From Litorivivens sp041625495 (GTDB lineage: Bacteria > Pseudomonadota > Gammaproteobacteria > Pseudomonadales > Spongiibacteraceae), in NCBI RefSeq assembly GCF_041625495.1, contig NZ_JBFJTH010000040.1, forward strand, positions 1-26,093: a stretch of 26,093 bases of DNA. The letters run 5' to 3'. The notes under the pieces are model-generated. The model searched no databases and was not told where the DNA came from. It was given only the letters and a program-made list of their open reading frames with translations. This document shows, piece by piece, positions 22,920 through 26,093 of the stretch (within the stretch, counting starts at the first letter, position 1; every line of letters starts with the position of its first letter). The position numbers and the translations under genes are program-made.

Positions 22920-25583
22920 ATGCGTGATGCACAGGCGACCACCATATACCTGAAAGATTATCGTGTTCCTGATTTTCTGATTGATAAAACCGATTTACAT
23001 TTTGAACTGTTTGAATCGCATACCCTGGTGCATTCACGGTTGGCGATGCGGCGCAATCCGCAAGCACCCTCTAACAAGGCTGCCTTGCAGCTCGACGGCG
23101 CTGAGCTGGAACTTGTGTCGTTGTCAATTGACGGCTCGGCCTTGAGCGGCAGTGCGTACCAGATTAACGGTGAAACACTGACAATACCCGACGTGCCCGC
23201 ACAGTTCGAGCTTGCCTGTACCACGCGTATAGAACCGCACAACAATACTTCGCTTGAAGGTTTGTACAAATCTAGTGGTATGTTCTGCACCCAATGCGAG
23301 GCCGAAGGTTTTCGCAAGATCACCTGGTACCTGGATCGCCCCGACGTGATGTCGGTGTACACGGTTACCGTCGATGCGGATGCGGCACGCTATCCTGTGC
23401 TGTTATCCAATGGCAATCTTGTCGCCACGGAAAACCTGGCCAATGGTCGTCACCGGGCGGTGTGGGAAGATCCATTTAAAAAGCCAGCCTATCTGTTTGC
23501 CCTAGTGGCAGGTGATCTCGAACGGGTAAGCGATAGTTTCGTCACCATGAGTGGCCGCAAGGTTGATTTACACATCTATGTGGAAGCCAAAGATGTTGAT
23601 AAATGCGACCACGCGATGACTTCATTGAAGAACGCGATGCGTTGGGATGAGGAGGTTTACGGCCGCGAATACGACCTGGATATCTTCAATATTGTTGCGG
23701 TTGATGATTTCAATATGGGGGCGATGGAAAACAAAAGTCTCAATATTTTCAATACCTCCTGCGTGCTGGCTAGCCCCGGAACCACTACCGATGCAGGCTT
23801 TCAGCGCGTTGAGGGCGTCGTCGCTCACGAATATTTTCACAACTGGTCTGGTAACCGCGTCACCTGTAGAGACTGGTTTCAGCTAAGCCTTAAAGAAGGT
23901 TTTACCGTATTTCGCGACGCCGAATTTTCGGCGGATATGGGGTCTCCCGTCGTCAAACGGGTAGAGGACGTAAGCCTACTGCGCACCGCGCAGTTTGCTG
24001 AAGATGCCGGCCCTATGTCACACCCGGTTCGCCCGGATTCTTACATGGAAATTTCCAATTTTTACACTGTGACCATTTATGAAAAAGGCGCGGAAGTGGT
24101 GCGCATGATTCATACCTTGCTGGGGCCGGAACAGTTTCGCAAGGGCAGTGACCTGTATTTTGAGCGTCACGATGGTCAGGCAGTGACCTGTGAAGATTTC
24201 GTGCGGGCAATGGAGGAGGCCAGCGGGATAGATCTGACACAGTTTCGACACTGGTATTCACAGGCCGGTACGCCAGAACTTGAGGTGTCTGGACACTATG
24301 ATGCGGCGGCAGAAACCTTTGCACTAACGGTTAAGCAAAACTGTCGACCAACGCCAGGACAAAAGGAGAAGCAGCCTTTCCATATCCCTCTGGCGATGGG
24401 CTTGCTCGGTGACGCAGGTGCACTGCCACTAACCTTGCGCGGCGTGCAGCCTGATACTGAAACCGCCGACAATACCCACACGGTGTTGCATGTTACCGAG
24501 CCGGAGCAGACCTTTATTTTCGAGCAGGTGAAAGAAGCCCCGGTGCCCAGCCTGCTGCGCGGATTTTCAGCACCCGTCAAGCTCTATTATGACTACGATC
24601 GGGATGACCTGCTGTTTTTGATGCAGCAGGACACTGATGGGTTTAACCGCTGGGAAGCCTCTCAGCAGCTGGGCGTTCTTGCCTTGAAAGATATGATCGC
24701 CGCCCATCGCAAGGGAGAAGGCTGCGCGCTGGACAGTCGTCTGATAACCGCAGGTCAAAGCCTGCTGTGCGATGAGTCTCTCGACCCGGCGATGGTGGCC
24801 CTCATGTTGACCTTGCCCAGTGAGGGCTATCTGGCAGAGTTGATGCAGCCGGTTGATGTGCTGGCCAACCACGCGGCCCGGCAGCAGGCGAGGCTCGAGT
24901 TGGCGATCGCCCTCAAAGGCGAATTACTGGCTACTTATCGTCGCCTGTCGATGGCCCAGGGTGAATACCAACCGACGGCGGAACAGATTGCGAGTCGCAG
25001 CCTGAAAAACCTCTGTCTGCAATACCTGATGCTGTTGCCCGATGAGCACAGCCTGCAGCTCTGCCTAGAGCAGCTGGCGACCGCCGACAATATGACAGAT
25101 CGTTTGTCGGCACTGGTGGCCTTGTTGAACAGTGATTACGAAAAGGAAAAGGCGCTGGCGCTGCAGCAGTTTTACCAGCAGTGGCAGCATGAACCTTTGG
25201 TGATCAACCAGTGGTTCCAGGTGCAGGCTACCTGCAGTCGTCCGGGCACGCTGACGCGGGTTCACGAGCTGCTCAATCACCCGGCCTTTGAAATTCGTAA
25301 CCCGAATAAGGTGCGCGCGGTAATTGGTGCTTTTTGCGGACAGAACGCGGTCAACTTCCACCAGACTGATGGCGCTGGCTATCGCTTTCTGGCCGATCAG
25401 GTTATCGCGCTGAACAGCATCAATCCGCAAATTGCCGCACGATTACTTGGGCCTTTGTCCAAGTGGCAAAAATATTTGCCTGAACAGCAGGCTTTGATGA
25501 AAGCGGAGCTGGAGCGCATCGCAGCTTGTGCGGGTCTCTCGCGTGACGTGTACGAAGTGGTTTCCAAATCCCTGGCCGAGTAG
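22920..25583 (+). CDS. pepN: Aminopeptidase N (M1 family)
   Basis: PepN is the main cytoplasmic broad-specificity aminopeptidase, removing N-terminal residues from peptides in protein turnover. The 887-residue protein has the M1 zinc-metallopeptidase motifs: the substrate-binding GAMEN at 267-271, the zinc site HEYFH at 303-307 with third ligand Glu326 (LKEGFTVF), and NWSGNRVTCRDWFQLS between them. All are offset by six from E. coli PepN (870 residues). The N-terminal beta domain (about 1-200), and C-terminal Ig-like and helical domains (about 450-887), are of normal size. GGAG eight bases upstream serves as ribosome site. The 43-bp gap from the DUF2797 gene has no terminator, so read-through is likely. 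Confidence 0.98.
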   Translation: MRDAQATTIYLKDYRVPDFLIDKTDLHFELFESHTLVHSRLAMRRNPQAPSNKAALQLDGAELELVSLSIDGSALSGSAYQINGETLTIPDVPAQFELACTTRIEPHNNTSLEGLYKSSGMFCTQCEAEGFRKITWYLDRPDVMSVYTVTVDADAARYPVLLSNGNLVATENLANGRHRAVWEDPFKKPAYLFALVAGDLERVSDSFVTMSGRKVDLHIYVEAKDVDKCDHAMTSLKNAMRWDEEVYGREYDLDIFNIVAVDDFNMGAMENKSLNIFNTSCVLASPGTTTDAGFQRVEGVVAHEYFHNWSGNRVTCRDWFQLSLKEGFTVFRDAEFSADMGSPVVKRVEDVSLLRTAQFAEDAGPMSHPVRPDSYMEISNFYTVTIYEKGAEVVRMIHTLLGPEQFRKGSDLYFERHDGQAVTCEDFVRAMEEASGIDLTQFRHWYSQAGTPELEVSGHYDAAAETFALTVKQNCRPTPGQKEKQPFHIPLAMGLLGDAGALPLTLRGVQPDTETADNTHTVLHVTEPEQTFIFEQVKEAPVPSLLRGFSAPVKLYYDYDRDDLLFLMQQDTDGFNRWEASQQLGVLALKDMIAAHRKGEGCALDSRLITAGQSLLCDESLDPAMVALMLTLPSEGYLAELMQPVDVLANHAARQQARLELAIALKGELLATYRRLSMAQGEYQPTAEQIASRSLKNLCLQYLMLLPDEHSLQLCLEQLATADNMTDRLSALVALLNSDYEKEKALALQQFYQQWQHEPLVINQWFQVQATCSRPGTLTRVHELLNHPAFEIRNPNKVRAVIGAFCGQNAVNFHQTDGAGYRFLADQVIALNSINPQIAARLLGPLSKWQKYLPEQQALMKAELERIAACAGLSRDVYEVVSKSLAE

Positions 25584-25597
25584 CGGCCAGGGCATTT
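25566..25597. terminator. Bidirectional terminator-like hairpin over the pepN stop codon
   Basis: CCCTGGCCG (25570-25578) is perfectly complementary to CGGCCAGGG (25584-25592) with the 5-base loop AGTAG, whose TAG is the pepN stop. Flanking AAAT (25566-25569) and ATTT (25594-25597) extend the stem past a single bulged C. The A/T flanks give a short T-run in both directions, which suits a shared terminator for pepN and the convergent gene. Confidence 0.6.
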
Positions 25598-25604
25598 CGG
25601 CACG

Positions 25605-26093
25605 TTAGACAAACGTTCGAAACAGCTTGTCGTAGAGCAGGGTAATAGTCGAATAGTTACCCTGCTGCATGTCTTTGTGGTGATTGGCGTGCTTGACTGA
25701 AATCCAGCTCAGCAGTCTTCCTGGAAAGTGATCCATGCGAATATGGCAGTGGTTAATTACGTTCAGGTTCTGGAAAACCAAGACACAAAATGCCAGCGTG
25801 GCTATGTGAAAGGGCCCCATAAATATACCCAGCAGCGCGGCAGAGCCCATAAACAGGCCGATACCGATAAAGGTTTCCAGCGGGTGCACATAGAAGGCGT
25901 CGATGTATGTTGGATGGCGAGCCTGGTGATGCAGTCCATGTATTTTTCGGAAGTAGCCGTTGCCGTGAAATACAAAACGATGGGTCAGGTAATAAAAGAA
26001 ATCGTACACCATTAATATCGCGACGCAATCCAGCGCGATCTTCCACAGCGGCTGAGGCTGCTGTGTCACGATAAAGGGCACCATGGTTGAGTA
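25605..26093 (-). CDS. Fatty acid hydroxylase / sterol desaturase family protein (partial)
   Basis: The last 162 codons plus stop of a gene that probably continues beyond the right edge; the frame is open to the last base, and although an ATG occurs at 26084 the family is usually 250-350 residues with an N-terminal membrane region. The visible part has the di-iron histidine clusters of the fatty acid hydroxylase superfamily: H-x-x-x-x-H in YYLTHRFVFH, KIHGLHHQ, and HANHH near the end, plus HPLE and NHCH. Hydrophobic stretches around FIGIGLFMGSAALLGIFM suggest an integral membrane enzyme. The substrate (sterol, hopanoid, carotenoid or fatty acid) cannot be told. It is convergent to pepN, 21 bp apart. 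Confidence 0.88.
   Translation of the reverse strand, partial: YSTMVPFIVTQQPQPLWKIALDCVAILMVYDFFYYLTHRFVFHGNGYFRKIHGLHHQARHPTYIDAFYVHPLETFIGIGLFMGSAALLGIFMGPFHIATLAFCVLVFQNLNVINHCHIRMDHFPGRLLSWISVKHANHHKDMQQGNYSTITLLYDKLFRTFV

Noticed and set aside
1..26093. Searched for tRNA/rRNA genes, CRISPR arrays, transposases, integrases, toxin-antitoxin pairs, restriction genes and other defence islands
   Set aside because: None seen. The window is continuous core genome with syntenic housekeeping genes and no obvious composition break.

Overview
This window looks like core chromosome from a gammaproteobacterium. It carries housekeeping genes packed end to end, with gaps of 0 to 170 bp and moderately high GC. 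Gene content and order match the group: the mltF/purL divergent pair with tadA close by is also found in Escherichia coli, and the NAD kinase and the thrC-recJ-prfB-lysS series resemble Pseudomonas and its relatives. A marine Cellvibrionales/Pseudomonadales-type organism is my best guess. The class is well supported; the family is not. I found no rRNA, tRNA, CRISPR array, insertion sequence, integrase or prophage gene.

Left part (1-5434, all on +): the 3' end of thrC, recJ (single-strand DNA exonuclease), prfB (release factor 2, with an intact +1 programmed frameshift), lysS and a CRP/FNR-type regulator. xseA (exonuclease VII large subunit) lies convergent to the regulator at 5454-6851. The next block is mainly purine supply: guaB and guaA make GMP from IMP, tadA deaminates the tRNA wobble adenosine, and purL catalyses the fourth step of de novo purine synthesis. 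mltF, a membrane-bound lytic transglycosylase, sits between tadA and purL on the other strand.

Right part: secD-secF (protein export motor) directly follow purL, with no tgt-yajC next to them. A DUF1853 gene is divergent from nadK across only 27 bp. nadK abuts a GlpG-like rhomboid protease gene. A consensus extended -10 promoter then precedes a coupled DUF1315-DUF2797 pair, followed by pepN (aminopeptidase N). A perfect hairpin around the pepN stop codon separates it from a convergent fatty-acid-hydroxylase/sterol-desaturase gene that runs off the right edge.

No new multi-gene system is evident. The parts least explained by known biology are the DUF2797 protein (cysteine-rich zinc-binding region plus what looks like a GIY-YIG core), the DUF1853 protein (nuclease-like acidic motifs), a CRP-like regulator with an altered C-helix ligand contact, and three regulatory-looking non-coding structures: the guaB-guaA gap, the secD leader and the pepN 3' end.
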